Positions 33,537 through 46,932 are shown, counted from the first letter of the stretch. The stretch is 64,000 bases of DNA from Gemmatimonadota bacterium (GCA_022826565.1 JAJDUP010000041.1:62001-126000); one strand, 5' to 3'. A program made the numbers and translations. Notes: generated by a model from the letters alone, not told the origin.

Positions 33537-34799
33537 ACGGATCGTCTCGACCAGCGTCGCCAGACCGCGTTCCAGGTCGCGTCTCGCGATCGCCGCGGGC
33601 GGGGTGAGTTCGACGACCTCCCCGTCCGCTCCGGCCGGGAGGACGATCAGCCCGCGGTCCAGCAGCTGGTCGGCGACCTTCACGGCCGGCGCAGGGCGAT
33701 CGCCCTTCAGTTCAACCCCGAGCATGAGTCCCCTGCCCCGCACCGCCTCGACCACGGGATCGTCCACCAGCTGCTGCAATAGGTAGCTTGCGGCCCAGGC
33801 GCCCAGACGCCGCGCCCGGTCGACCAGGCTCTCGGCCTCGAGCGCGGCCAGGAACCCGAGCCCGCCCGCGCAACTCAGCGGGTGGCCCAGGAACGTGCTC
33901 GTATGTACGGCTTCACCGGTAGACGGGGGCCAGGCGTCCATCACCGCCGCCGGACCGCAGCAGGCCGACAGGGGCATCCCGCCGCCGAGAGCCTTGCCCA
34001 CGCACACCAGATCCGGCACGACGCCTTCGTGTTCGCAGGCCAGGAAAGCCCCCGTGCGTCCCGCGCCGGTGAAGATCTCGTCGGCGATCAGGAGCGCACC
34101 CCCGGCTCTCGCCCGCTCGCCGAGAGCCGCCAGGAAGCCCCCCGGGGGGATGTGGACACCCGCGCGGCCCTGAATCGGCTCGACGATGACAGCGCCGACG
34201 CGCACCGGTTCACCCTGCGAGAGAAGGTCGGACACCCGGTCGAGGACCGTCGCCGCCTCGTCGCGGGACGACGGAAAGGGCAGGTAGTGGACGTGATCGA
34301 CAAGGCGATCGGTGAAGGGGCGGCGAAAGTGTGCCCGGTGAGTCGTGGCAAGGGCGCCCAGCGTCAGCCCGTGGTAGCTGCCCTCGAAGGCGATGATCCC
34401 GATCCGTCCGGTTGCCAGCCGGGCCGTCTTCAGCGCCGCCTCTACGGCGTCGGATCCGCTGAGACCGAGGATCGCGCGCGAGTCCGGCCAGGGCATCCGC
34501 CCGGCCAGCGCCTCCAGGAACTCCACCTTGACGGCCGGCGGATGAACGTCGCCCATCCCGTGCACCAGGCGTTCGGCCTGGGCGGCGATCCGCTTCATCA
34601 CCACCGGGTGCCGATGCCCCGCGAAGGCCACGCCGAAGGCACCGGAAAAGTCGAGGTAGACGCTGCCGGCCCCGTCTCTGACCTCCGACCCCGCGGCGTC
34701 CGTCCAGAACGGGGGGGGCCGGTCGAGGAAGGTGACGTTGCGGCTCTCTACACGGGAAAGCCGCGCGGCCCATTCGCGGCGGCCTGCTTCAGCTGACAA
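33525..34799 (-). CDS. Class III PLP-dependent aminotransferase
   Basis: The 424-residue enzyme belongs to the acetylornithine/4-aminobutyrate aminotransferase family. Motifs are LGLSGSDAVEAALKTARLAT, FEGSYHGLTLGALATTH, VEPIQGRAGVHIPPGGF, LIADEIFTGAGRTG (Asp binding the PLP ring) and VGKALGGGMPLSA with Lys269 as the Schiff-base Lys. The amino donor cannot be told. The start is a TTG (34799) overlapping the end of the antiporter gene by 11 bases, so it is likely translated from the same transcript. Its end overlaps phhB on the other strand. Confidence 0.9.
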   Translation of the reverse strand: MSAEAGRREWAARLSRVESRNVTFLDRPPPFWTDAAGSEVRDGAGSVYLDFSGAFGVAFAGHRHPVVMKRIAAQAERLVHGMGDVHPPAVKVEFLEALAGRMPWPDSRAILGLSGSDAVEAALKTARLATGRIGIIAFEGSYHGLTLGALATTHRAHFRRPFTDRLVDHVHYLPFPSSRDEAATVLDRVSDLLSQGEPVRVGAVIVEPIQGRAGVHIPPGGFLAALGERARAGGALLIADEIFTGAGRTGAFLACEHEGVVPDLVCVGKALGGGMPLSACCGPAAVMDAWPPSTGEAVHTSTFLGHPLSCAGGLGFLAALEAESLVDRARRLGAWAASYLLQQLVDDPVVEAVRGRGLMLGVELKGDRPAPAVKVADQLLDRGLIVLPAGADGEVVELTPPAAIARRDLERGLATLVETIRSAR

Positions 34800-35759
34800 A
34801 CGTGACCCACCCCATGAAGCCGAAATAGGCGAGCAGCAGCAGCAGCCCTTCGAAGCGCCTGACGGTCCTCGCGCTGGCCACGATCGGCCAGACCAGAAAC
34901 GAGAGAATCAGCACCGCGGGCAGTTGCAGCCCCACGATCGACTCCCCGACGGGATAACCCCGGACGACGGCCGAAACGCCCATGACGGCCGTGATGTTGA
35001 AGATGTTCGAGCCCACGATGTTGCCCACCGCGATGTCGACCTGCTTGCGCGCGGCGGCCACCAGCGAGGTAACCAGCTCCGGGAGCGAAGTCCCGATCGC
35101 GACGATCGTCAGCCCGATGAATTCCGTGCTCGCGCCCAGTTCCTCGGCCAGAAAGATGGCCGCGGTCACGATGGCCTGCCCGCCGACTCCAAGTCCCACG
35201 GCCCCCGCGGTCACCAAACCCAGATTGCGCAGCCAGCCAACCCCCGTCTGGCCATCACGCGCCTCTTCCGCGAAGCTCCCCACCTCCTGCCTGATGCTGT
35301 GGATCTCGTCATCGGCGCTCCAGAACGTGAAGGCCACGTACAGGACGAGGAGGAGGAGCATGATCATCCCGTCCCCCCAGTCGACCTCCAGATCCAGCAC
35401 CAGGGGGAAGACGAAGATCGTGATCAGCACCATGATCGGGACATCGCGGCTGATTACCCGGTCGGGCACCGCCAGCGGGGCGATGAGCGCCGTGGCGCCC
35501 AGGATCAGGCCGATATTGGCGAGATTGGACCCCAGGACATTGCCCATCAGGAGCCCGCCTTCGCCGTTGAAAGTGGCGATGACGCCCACGACCAGCTCCG
35601 GCGCGGATGTTCCCAGCGACACCAGCGTGAGGCCCACGACGACGGGACTCGTGCCCATCGCGGCGGCGATCCGGGCCGCCCCCCGGACGAGCCACTCGGC
35701 CCCGAAGTAGAGCGCGCCGAACCCGCCGACGAGGAGCACAACGTTCAGGAGCAGTTCCA

Positions 35760-35760
<1 letters not shown>
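34789..35760 (-). CDS. Calcium/sodium antiporter (CaCA family, YrbG-like)
   Basis: The 323-residue membrane protein has about ten helices in two inverted homologous halves. Each half carries the alpha-repeat motifs: GTSAPELVVGV with GNVLGSNLANI in the first, GTSLPELVTSL with GNIVGSNIFNI in the second. This is diagnostic of K-independent Ca/Na exchangers. A short acidic cytosolic loop (ADDEIHSIRQEVGSFAEEAR) joins the halves. The ATG at 35760 overlaps the polX stop by one base (TGATG), so expression is probably coupled. Confidence 0.93.
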
Positions 35761-39724
<3,964 letters not shown>

Positions 39725-39764
39725 TCAATGCCCGTCAGTCATTTCACCATCCAGGAGGTGCCGG

Positions 39765-41390
39765 ATGCAGTTCTCACACGGCCCGATACGCCAGTTCGCT
39801 CTCGCCCTTGCCGCGGTAGCGGCCATTCCTGCCGCGCTCGCCGCGCAGATGCAGCCGACCACCCCGCGCGGTGCCGACGAGGGGGACGGCCCCCACGAGC
39901 GGCTCATTCTTCGCGGGGCCACGATCATCGACGGCACCGGCGCCCCTCCCATGGGCCCGGTGGATATCGTGATCGAGGGCGACAGGATATCCGAAATCCA
40001 GACTGTTGGATATCCCGGCGTGCCCATCAACGAGGCCAGCCGCCCGTCGGGCGCCACAAGGGAGATCGACATGACCGGCATGTTCATCATGCCCGGCTTC
40101 GTCGACATGCACGCCCACACCGGCGGCGCCGGCAAGGCCCCCCAGCCGGAGTACACCTACAAGCTGTGGATGGGCCACGGGATCACCACCTCTCGCGGCG
40201 TCGGCCACGGCCCGATGATGTGGGCGCTCGAGGAGAAGGCGGCCGCGGCCCGCAACGAGATCGTCGCCCCGCGCATGTTCACCTACGCGCGGCCCGGCGA
40301 GGCCTGGGACAATGGCCCGGTCGATTCGCCCGAAAAGGCGCGCGAGTGGGTGCGCTGGGCCGCCGAAGTCGATGTGGAAGGCGCGAAGATCGACGGCCTC
40401 AAGCTCGGCGCCATGGACCCCGACATCATGGCCGCGGTGATCGACGAAGGAAAGAGGCACGGCCTCGGCACCGTCGCTCACCTCGGCCAGATGGGCGTGG
40501 TGCGCATGACCGCGCTCGACGCCGCCGAGGCCGGCCTCGACATGATGACGCACTACTACGGCCTCATGGAGTCCATGCTGACCGACTTCAGCGTCCAGGA
40601 CTGGCCGCTGGACTACAACTACCAGGACGAGCAGCACCGCTTCGGCAACGTCGGGCGCCTCTGGAACCAGGCCGCCGAGCCCGGCTCCGAGAAGTGGAAC
40701 GACCTCATCGACCGCTTCCTCGAACTCGACTTCGGCCTCGACCCCACCATGACCATCTACGAAGCCAGCCGCGACGTGATGCGCTCCCGCGAGGCCGATT
40801 TCCACGAAGAGTACACGCTGCCCAGCCAGTGGGACTTCTACCAGCCGTCGCGCCGCGCGCACGGCTCCTACTGGTTCTACTGGACCAGCGAAGACGAGTA
40901 CCACTGGAAGCGGTTTTTCAACAAATGGATGCACTTCCTCAACGACTACAAGAACGCGGGCGGGCGAGTCACGACCGGCTCCGATTCGGGCTTCATCTAC
41001 AAGCTGTACGGCTTCGACTACATCCGTGAGCTGGAGCTGCTCCGCGAGGCCGGCTTCCACCCCGTCGAGGTCATCCGCTCCGCGACCCTCTTCGGCGCCG
41101 AGGAGCTCCACGACCCCAAGGGGACCTCGATCGACTTCGGCATCCTGCGTCCCGGGCTCAAGGCCGACATGGTCGTGGTCGACGAGAACCCGCTTCAGAA
41201 CCTCAAGGTCCTCTACGGCAACGGCACCCCGCGCCTCAACGACGAGACCGGCGAGACCGAGCGCATCGGCGGCATCAAGTACACGATCAAGGACGGCATC
41301 ATCTACGACGCGCAGCAGCTGCTGGCCGACGTGCGCGAGATGGTCCGGCAGGCGAAGGCGGCAAGGGCGGTGTCCGACGGGGACAGCTGA
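39765..41390 (+). CDS. Secreted amidohydrolase family protein
   Basis: The start at 39765 follows a strong AGGAGGTG site. The 541-residue protein has a signal peptide (QFALALAAVAAIPAALAAQ). The amidohydrolase fold is shown by LILRGATIIDGTGAPPMGPV, metal motif VDMHAHTGG (H116, H118), AEVDVEGAKIDGLKLG, GTVAHLGQ, TTGSDSGFIYKLYG and the closing LKADMVVVDENPLQNL. An insertion of about 100 residues rich in Trp/Tyr/Asp (LDYNYQDEQHRFG, GSYWFYWTSEDEYHWKRFF) is unusual in the family. Substrate unknown; a secreted hydrolase of cyclic amides or peptides is plausible. Confidence 0.88.
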   Translation: MQFSHGPIRQFALALAAVAAIPAALAAQMQPTTPRGADEGDGPHERLILRGATIIDGTGAPPMGPVDIVIEGDRISEIQTVGYPGVPINEASRPSGATREIDMTGMFIMPGFVDMHAHTGGAGKAPQPEYTYKLWMGHGITTSRGVGHGPMMWALEEKAAAARNEIVAPRMFTYARPGEAWDNGPVDSPEKAREWVRWAAEVDVEGAKIDGLKLGAMDPDIMAAVIDEGKRHGLGTVAHLGQMGVVRMTALDAAEAGLDMMTHYYGLMESMLTDFSVQDWPLDYNYQDEQHRFGNVGRLWNQAAEPGSEKWNDLIDRFLELDFGLDPTMTIYEASRDVMRSREADFHEEYTLPSQWDFYQPSRRAHGSYWFYWTSEDEYHWKRFFNKWMHFLNDYKNAGGRVTTGSDSGFIYKLYGFDYIRELELLREAGFHPVEVIRSATLFGAEELHDPKGTSIDFGILRPGLKADMVVVDENPLQNLKVLYGNGTPRLNDETGETERIGGIKYTIKDGIIYDAQQLLADVREMVRQAKAARAVSDGDS

Positions 41391-41418
41391 CGCCCCCGGC
41401 TTGCCAGAGGGTTGGGAG

Positions 41419-42327
41419 ATGAAGGACGGCCAGGGTGGTCCGTCAGGGCGGATCATCCTGGCCGACAATCTCCCGGTGCTGCGGGAGATGGACGCCAGGT
41501 CCGTCCACCTCATTTACATCGATCCGCCCTTCAATACGGGGAAGGCGCAGCAGCGAACGCGTATTCGGGTCGACCGCGATGAGGACGGCGACCGCACGGG
41601 CTTTCAGGGCGCTCGCTACCGCTCCACCGTGATCGGCAGCTCCAGCTACGACGACCGCCACGACGACTACCTCGCCTTTCTGGCTCCGCGCCTTCGCGAG
41701 GCGCACCGCGTCCTCGCGCCCACGGGGTCGCTCTTTTTTCACATAGACTACCGCGAGGCGCACTACTGCAAGATCCTGCTCGACGACGTCTTCGGGCGCG
41801 CGTCGTTCATGAACGAGATCATCTGGGCGTACGACTACGGGGCGCGTTCGAAGCGCAAGTGGCCGGCCAAGCACGAAGCGATCTTCTGGTACGCGAAGGA
41901 TCCGGGCGCGTACACCTTCAACTTCGACGAGATGGACCGGATTCCGTACATGGCGCCCGGGCTGGTCGGGAAGGAGAAGGCCGCGCGCGGCAAGACGCCG
42001 ACCGATGTGTGGTGGCACACGATCGTCAGTCCCACCGGGGGCGAGAAGACGGGGTATCCTACGCAGAAGCCCCTTGGGGTGCTGGAACGTATCGTCAAGG
42101 TGCACTCGAACCCCGGAGACACCCTGCTCGACTTCTTCGCCGGCAGCGGGACGACGGGTGAAGCGGCGGCGCGCAACGGCAGGAACTACATTCTGGTGGA
42201 TTCGAATCCGGAAGCGGTGCGGGTGATGGCGGAGCGGCTGGGGGGGTACGGGGCGGTGAGGGCGACAGTTCCGGGCGGCAGCGATCGACCTCAACCGGAA
42301 GCGAGGATTACGCAGGATGGCGACTGA
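41419..42327 (+). CDS. Orphan beta-class DNA methyltransferase
   Basis: The 302-residue protein methylates DNA at N6-adenine or N4-cytosine. The target/catalytic motif IDPPFNTG (D35) comes before the AdoMet motif LDFFAGSGTTGEAA (D238), which is the beta-class order. TQKPLGVLERIV is also conserved. The chosen ATG at 41419 has GGGAG just upstream. No restriction endonuclease or specificity subunit is adjacent, so it is probably a solitary regulator- or repair-type methylase. It starts 28 bases after the amidohydrolase and overlaps the next gene by 11 bases. Confidence 0.88.
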   Translation: MKDGQGGPSGRIILADNLPVLREMDARSVHLIYIDPPFNTGKAQQRTRIRVDRDEDGDRTGFQGARYRSTVIGSSSYDDRHDDYLAFLAPRLREAHRVLAPTGSLFFHIDYREAHYCKILLDDVFGRASFMNEIIWAYDYGARSKRKWPAKHEAIFWYAKDPGAYTFNFDEMDRIPYMAPGLVGKEKAARGKTPTDVWWHTIVSPTGGEKTGYPTQKPLGVLERIVKVHSNPGDTLLDFFAGSGTTGEAAARNGRNYILVDSNPEAVRVMAERLGGYGAVRATVPGGSDRPQPEARITQDGD

Positions 42328-42961
42328 ACCTCAGACTGGTTTCCGCGACCCGACCGGGCTCACTCGGTGGGCCAGGGGATCCCTCTACGCATATCTGGCT
42401 CTTTCGCTCATCGCGGCATGGCCCGATGTCCGTGACCTCTTGGGCCTGGGGGGGCAGGAATACGCCACCGCGCTTGCGTTCGCAGTCCTGCGCGGCCTTG
42501 CGATGATCGCCGTGATCCTCGCCAACGCAAGCTTTGTGCTCACCTGGATTCATCGCGCCAATCACAATGCCAGGCATCTGGGCGCCGACGGTATGAGGTA
42601 CACGCCCGGGTGGGCCGTGGGTTGGTACTTCGTGCCGATCGCGTGGTTCTGGAAGCCCTACCAGGCCATGAAGGAGATCTGGAAGGCCAGCGCCGATCCG
42701 GCCGATTGGGGGCGACAAGACGTGTCCCCACTGTTGCTCTGGTGGTGGATCCTGTGGATTGTACCGTTCTGGGGAGTGTCGCTGGTGGACTGGGCGGTGG
42801 GCCGCAATCTCGGGGAGGCGCGCACGCAGACGCTGGAAGCGACGACGAGCGTCGTGAGCAGCGTGCTGGACATACCGTTGGTACTCGTCCTGCTGGCCAT
42901 CATGGGGACGGTGAACCGAATGCAGATGGCGCATCACCAGGAGCAGGCAGGGGCAAACTGA
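42317..42961 (+). CDS. DUF4328 domain membrane protein (first of tandem pair)
   Basis: The 214-residue protein has four predicted transmembrane helices. The DUF4328 core is RYTPGWAVGWYFVPIAWFWKPYQAM, split here as MRYTPGWAVGWYFVP and FWKPYQAMKEIWKAS; NRMQMAHH lies near the C-terminus. Function of the family is unknown. It overlaps the methyltransferase stop by 11 bases and is followed by a paralogue. Confidence 0.85.
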   Translation: MATEPQTGFRDPTGLTRWARGSLYAYLALSLIAAWPDVRDLLGLGGQEYATALAFAVLRGLAMIAVILANASFVLTWIHRANHNARHLGADGMRYTPGWAVGWYFVPIAWFWKPYQAMKEIWKASADPADWGRQDVSPLLLWWWILWIVPFWGVSLVDWAVGRNLGEARTQTLEATTSVVSSVLDIPLVLVLLAIMGTVNRMQMAHHQEQAGAN

Positions 42962-43043
42962 AGATCGGCCCCTCCGGACACAGCTCCGCCTCTGTCCCGC
43001 AGCTTGCAGGGTGGAACTTGAAAATCGGCACGGGAGGATTGGC

Positions 43044-43706
43044 ATGGAGACCCAATCGACTGCAAGCGCACAACGGGATCGCTTCAGGGACCCGACGGCG
43101 CTCGTGAATGGCACACGCGGCTTTCTTTGCGCCTACGCCGCCGTGAGCGCGTTCCTCGTGTGGACCCATGCGACGGAGTACCGCGCGCTGGTGCGTGGTG
43201 ACGCTGTTGCCTTGCCACCGCTTTGGATGATACCGATCGTCCTCGTGGTCACACTGGTGACTGGTGTGCTCGTGCTGACGTGGACCCACCGGGCGAGCTG
43301 CAACATACGTGCCTTGGGTGCGACCGGGTTGAAGTTCACGCCCGGATGGTCGGTCGGATGGTACTTCATCCCGATCGCCAACCTCTGGAAGCCCTTTCAG
43401 GCGATGACGGAGACCTGGCGCGCCAGCGTCAATCCGCGTGAATGGCGCCGCCAGGCAGGATCAGCACTCCTTTGGTGCTGGTGGTCATTCTGGATCCTCA
43501 ACTTCCTCGTTGTGAACGGTGTGGACTTGGCTGGGTGGACCGGCGACTTCGTGAACGACGGGAATCGTGAGGTTCTGGAATCCGCCTCCGACGCGATCAG
43601 TTTCGGATTGCGGATTCCTGCCGCCCTGTTTCTCGCTGCCATGATCGGGAGAGTGCACCGAATGCAGATGAAGCACTACACAAGGCAGGTCGCCGCCGGT
43701 GCCTGA
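43044..43706 (+). CDS. DUF4328 domain membrane protein (second of tandem pair)
   Basis: The start at 43044 is set by GGGAGGATT upstream. The 220-residue protein shares the FTPGWSVGWYFIPIANLWKP core, the REWRRQAGSALLWCWW region and the HRMQMKHY tail with the preceding gene, so the pair arose by tandem duplication. Divergence is greatest in the first helix and its loop. Confidence 0.85.
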   Translation: METQSTASAQRDRFRDPTALVNGTRGFLCAYAAVSAFLVWTHATEYRALVRGDAVALPPLWMIPIVLVVTLVTGVLVLTWTHRASCNIRALGATGLKFTPGWSVGWYFIPIANLWKPFQAMTETWRASVNPREWRRQAGSALLWCWWSFWILNFLVVNGVDLAGWTGDFVNDGNREVLESASDAISFGLRIPAALFLAAMIGRVHRMQMKHYTRQVAAGA

Positions 43707-43751
43707 CGGGGCCGACGCGCGGGTGCGTGTGCTCGGCGCTCAGCCTGCGCC

Positions 43752-44075
43752 TCAACCCTCCGGCCGCAGTTCCACCGCCGTCCCGTAGCACATCATCTCG
43801 GCCGCGTTGCGGCTGACTTCGGCCGACTGGAAGCGCACCGCCAGGATTCCGTTGGCGCCCAGGGTCTCGGCCTCGACGATCATCCGGTCCACTGCCTGCT
43901 CGCGGACTTCGGCCAGGAGCTTCGTGTACTCCGGCACCTCCCCGCCGGCCAGGTTGCGAAGGCTCGCCATCAGGTCCAGGCCCACGTGGCGGACCCGGAC
44001 CGAGCTGCCCCGGACCATTCCCAGTGTGCGCACCACACGGTACCCGGCAACGTTCTCTCTCGTGACAATGATCAT
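43752..44075 (-). CDS. UPF0145/YbjQ-like protein
   Basis: The 107-residue protein begins MIIVTRENVAGYRVVRTLG, typical of UPF0145/YbjQ heavy-metal-binding-like domains. Conserved features include a central AETLGANGILAVRFQSAEV and an ending CYGTAVEL. Family members are small pentameric proteins of unclear role. The ATG overlaps the stop of the anti-sigma-like gene (ATGA), making it the last gene of the sigma-factor operon. Confidence 0.85.
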   Translation of the reverse strand: MIIVTRENVAGYRVVRTLGMVRGSSVRVRHVGLDLMASLRNLAGGEVPEYTKLLAEVREQAVDRMIVEAETLGANGILAVRFQSAEVSRNAAEMMCYGTAVELRPEG

Positions 44076-44503
44076 CGGTGGACGTTCCGGTAAGGGTCGG
44101 TTCCATACTCCTTGTAGCGGTCCCAGATGACGTGCGCGAGCAAAACCAGGATTCCGATCGCGACGCCGCCGGTGGCCAGCTTCACCACGATGGCCGACGG
44201 CGACCTGACGAAGGCCCAGGCGCCGTAGCCCAGCCACGCGACTACCCCGGTCGTGGTCAGAATCCAGCCGATGGGCATCGTGATCCGGGTTCTGATTCGA
44301 CGCCACACCGAGACGTCGCCGTGCGCGAGCGACAGATCCTGGAGGTTCTCCTTCATGGAGCGGAACAGCGCGACCTCCCGGCGCAGTTCGCTCGAGGTCT
44401 CCAGGACACGCTCCACCGCCGCCCTCTCGGCGGGCGATACCTCGCCGTCGAGAAAGCGCATCAGGTCCTCCTGACTGACCCTTGCCGGAATGTTCTTGTT
44501 CAT
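44072..44503 (-). CDS. Putative membrane anti-sigma factor
   Basis: The 143-residue protein has a cytosolic N-terminal helical domain (DLMRFLDGEVSPAERAAVER, typical of RsiW-type anti-sigma domains) followed by two transmembrane helices (about 75-95 and 105-125). It lacks the zinc-binding HxxxCxxC motif, so it is a non-zinc member. It starts 4 bases inside the ECF sigma gene, so it is expected to bind that sigma factor. The signal that releases the sigma is unknown. Confidence 0.75.
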   Translation of the reverse strand: MNKNIPARVSQEDLMRFLDGEVSPAERAAVERVLETSSELRREVALFRSMKENLQDLSLAHGDVSVWRRIRTRITMPIGWILTTTGVVAWLGYGAWAFVRSPSAIVVKLATGGVAIGILVLLAHVIWDRYKEYGTDPYRNVHR

Positions 44504-45150
44504 GGGCTGTTCCCTGTTTTGCGCAGCACCGTCGCCAGCGCCCGCCGCGCGTGGAAGAGGCGGCTCGCCACCGTTCCTTCCGGAATGTCCAATATCCTTG
44601 CGATCTCGCCGTAGCGAAATCCCTCGATTTCCTTCAGTACGAGGATCTCGCGGTGATCTTCACCGAGCTGCTCCAGCGCCTTCCAGATCCGCTCCCTGGC
44701 CGCCTTCTTCTCATGGATCCGCGCCGGGCTCTGCTCCGGATCGGACGGTCTCATTTCCAGACGTTCGTCCAGCGCTTCCAGCCGGAACCGGACCTGGCGC
44801 TTCCTGAGGGCGTCCCGGCACTGGTTGCGGAGGATCTGGAAGAACCAGGGGCTGAACGACCGCTTCAGGTCGAAGCTGCGGAGCGAGCGCCACGCCTTGA
44901 TGAACGCGTCCTGAAGGGCGTCCGTCGCGTCGTCCTGGTTGCCCATCATTCCGAGGGCCACGCGCATTCCCGGACGCTCGTAGGCTCTTACTATGGGTTC
45001 GAAGAATCTTGCATTGCCCGCCTGACATTTCCGCAGGAGTTCCCTTTCCACGTCAGGTAGCAAGCTGCCTCCCGGTTGGGGTAGCACAGTTTTGTCGCAG
45101 TACGCACGCGGGCGCCGAATCATTCTAACGGCTTGCCGGCCCGAAGCCAT
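44500..45150 (-). CDS. ECF-type RNA polymerase sigma factor
   Basis: The 216-residue protein has sigma region 2 (FFEPIVRAYERPGMRVALGM, DDATDALQDAFIKAWRSLRS) and region 4 (LEQLGEDHREILVLKEIEGF, EIARILDIPEGTVASRLFHA). It has no region 1 or 3, as in ECF factors. Starts at 45150 (ATG) or 45123 (ATG, MIRRPRAY) are both possible. The downstream overlapping anti-sigma-like gene suggests classic sigma/anti-sigma control. Confidence 0.9.
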   Translation of the reverse strand: MASGRQAVRMIRRPRAYCDKTVLPQPGGSLLPDVERELLRKCQAGNARFFEPIVRAYERPGMRVALGMMGNQDDATDALQDAFIKAWRSLRSFDLKRSFSPWFFQILRNQCRDALRKRQVRFRLEALDERLEMRPSDPEQSPARIHEKKAARERIWKALEQLGEDHREILVLKEIEGFRYGEIARILDIPEGTVASRLFHARRALATVLRKTGNSP

Positions 45151-45300
45151 TCATGCAGCGCCTCTCGGGACATCAGCATACTTGAATGTGACGCCCGGCG
45201 ACGCTCTCTGACGCAACCGGGGGACTGGCGGGTTACCCGGCCAGGGCACACCTTTTTCGGGAATCGACCAACAGCAACAACCCAAACGGACAGCTTTGCC

Positions 45301-46932
45301 ATGGAACCCGCTTGTACACGGCTCTGCCGCGCAATCATTGCAGCCGCGATGATCTCCCCGCTCGCCGCCATCGCCCCTGAACCATCTGCCGCGCAGGACG
45401 TGGACTATCCGGCCGGTTTCGACGAAGAGGCGACGTACTACCCCGAGGCACTCGGACCGCTGACCCGGCCGATCTCGACGAAGTCGCTGCGCGCGCAGCA
45501 GTTCTTCGACCAGGGCGTCCAGATGATGTACGCGTTCACGCCGCTGCGGGCGGCACGTTCCTTCCGTCAGGCCCAGCGCGAAGATCCGAACTGCGCGATG
45601 TGCTTCTGGGGCGAAGCGTGGGCCTGGGGACCGTACCTGAACGGCGGGATGGGGCCCGATGACGCACCGCGTGCGCACGAAAACATCATGAAGGCGAAGA
45701 AGCTGGCCGGGGAGCACGCCAACGCAGTCGAGCGCGCGCTGATCGAGGCGATGGCGGTGCGGTATGCGCCCGAGCACGACGCGGACGAGCGCAAGCAGCT
45801 CGACTCGGCCTACGCACGTGCGATGGCCGACGTGTACGAGCGGTTCCCCGACGACCTCGACGTCGGAACGCTGTACGGTGAGTCGCTGATGCTGCTCGAG
45901 CCCCGGCGCGGCCGTTGGGATATCGAGAAGCCGGCGGTGCAGAAGATCCACGGGATCCTGGAAGGCGTCCTGGCGCTGAGCATCGAGCATCCGGGCGCCT
46001 GCCACCTGTACGTGCACGCAACCGAACCCACGATCAAGCCGGAGAAGGCGGAGGGGTGCGCCGACCATCTGGGCGCGGCGATCCCCGGCGCGAGTCATAT
46101 CCAGCACATGCCTTCGCACACCTACAACCGGGTCGGGCGCTGGGGCGACGCCGTCAGGGGCAATCTCGCCGCCTGGCACTCCGATCAGCGCGCGGAGGAG
46201 GACCTTGCGTGGGCCATCTACCCTTCTCACAACCTCCACATGCTGCTCTTCGCGGCATCGATGGACGGGCAGGGCGCGATCGCGATCCAGGCCGCGAAGG
46301 ACTACGGCAAGATCGTACCCAGCGGGAACTTCTACGAGGCGATGACGCTGCTCCGCTTCGGGCGTTTCGACGAGATTCTGGCGCTGGAAGACCCGCCCGA
46401 GAGCGCCATTCAACGTGGATTCTGGGACTTCGCGCGCGGCTACGCCTACCTTCGGCACGATGAGCCGGGACGCGCTTCCGTCTATCTCGAAAGGGTGCGG
46501 CGCGCGGCCGAGAAAACGCCCGCAAGCGAGTCCTTCCGTGGCCATTCGGCCGCAGATCTGCTGGGCGTGGTCGCCGGGATCCTCGAAGGGGAGATCCTGC
46601 GCCAGGAGGGCGACAACGACGCGGCGGTCGAGGTGCTTGAGGCGGCCATCGTCGTCGAGGACGGCCTGCGCTACGACGAACCGGAGCCGCTCAACTTCTC
46701 CGCCAGGCACTGGCTGGGTGACCTGCTGCTGGAGCTGGAACGCTACGCGGACGCCGTGCCTGTCTTCGAGGCCGCGCTCGAGGATCATCCCATGAACGGG
46801 TGGTCGCTGTACGGGTTGGAGGCCGCTCTGCGGGCCCTTGGCCGCACGGCCGAAGCCGAAGAGGTGCACGGTCGGTTCCAGGATGCGTGGGCACGATCGG
46901 ACACCTGGATCCGGGGACCGGTGTTCGACTAA
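45301..46932 (+). CDS. Secreted tetratricopeptide-repeat protein
   Basis: The 543-residue protein (ATG 45301) has a signal peptide (AIIAAAMISPLAAIAPEPSAA, cleavage before QDVDY). TPR repeats span most of the chain: FDQGVQMMYAFTPLRAARSF with DPNCAMCFWGEAWAWGPYLN near residue 65-100, SHTYNRVGRWGDAVRGNLA, MTLLRFGRFDEILALE, and ELERYADAVPVFEAALEDHP near the end. A conserved CXXC (CAMC) and several His (HLYVHATE, IQHMPSHTY, PSHNLHML) could bind metal or heme. It resembles secreted TPR proteins of unknown function. It is divergent from the sigma-factor gene. Confidence 0.75.
   Translation: MEPACTRLCRAIIAAAMISPLAAIAPEPSAAQDVDYPAGFDEEATYYPEALGPLTRPISTKSLRAQQFFDQGVQMMYAFTPLRAARSFRQAQREDPNCAMCFWGEAWAWGPYLNGGMGPDDAPRAHENIMKAKKLAGEHANAVERALIEAMAVRYAPEHDADERKQLDSAYARAMADVYERFPDDLDVGTLYGESLMLLEPRRGRWDIEKPAVQKIHGILEGVLALSIEHPGACHLYVHATEPTIKPEKAEGCADHLGAAIPGASHIQHMPSHTYNRVGRWGDAVRGNLAAWHSDQRAEEDLAWAIYPSHNLHMLLFAASMDGQGAIAIQAAKDYGKIVPSGNFYEAMTLLRFGRFDEILALEDPPESAIQRGFWDFARGYAYLRHDEPGRASVYLERVRRAAEKTPASESFRGHSAADLLGVVAGILEGEILRQEGDNDAAVEVLEAAIVVEDGLRYDEPEPLNFSARHWLGDLLLELERYADAVPVFEAALEDHPMNGWSLYGLEAALRALGRTAEAEEVHGRFQDAWARSDTWIRGPVFD

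Noticed and set aside
41419..42327. Restriction-modification system
   Set aside because: No endonuclease, specificity or helicase gene is adjacent to the methyltransferase.
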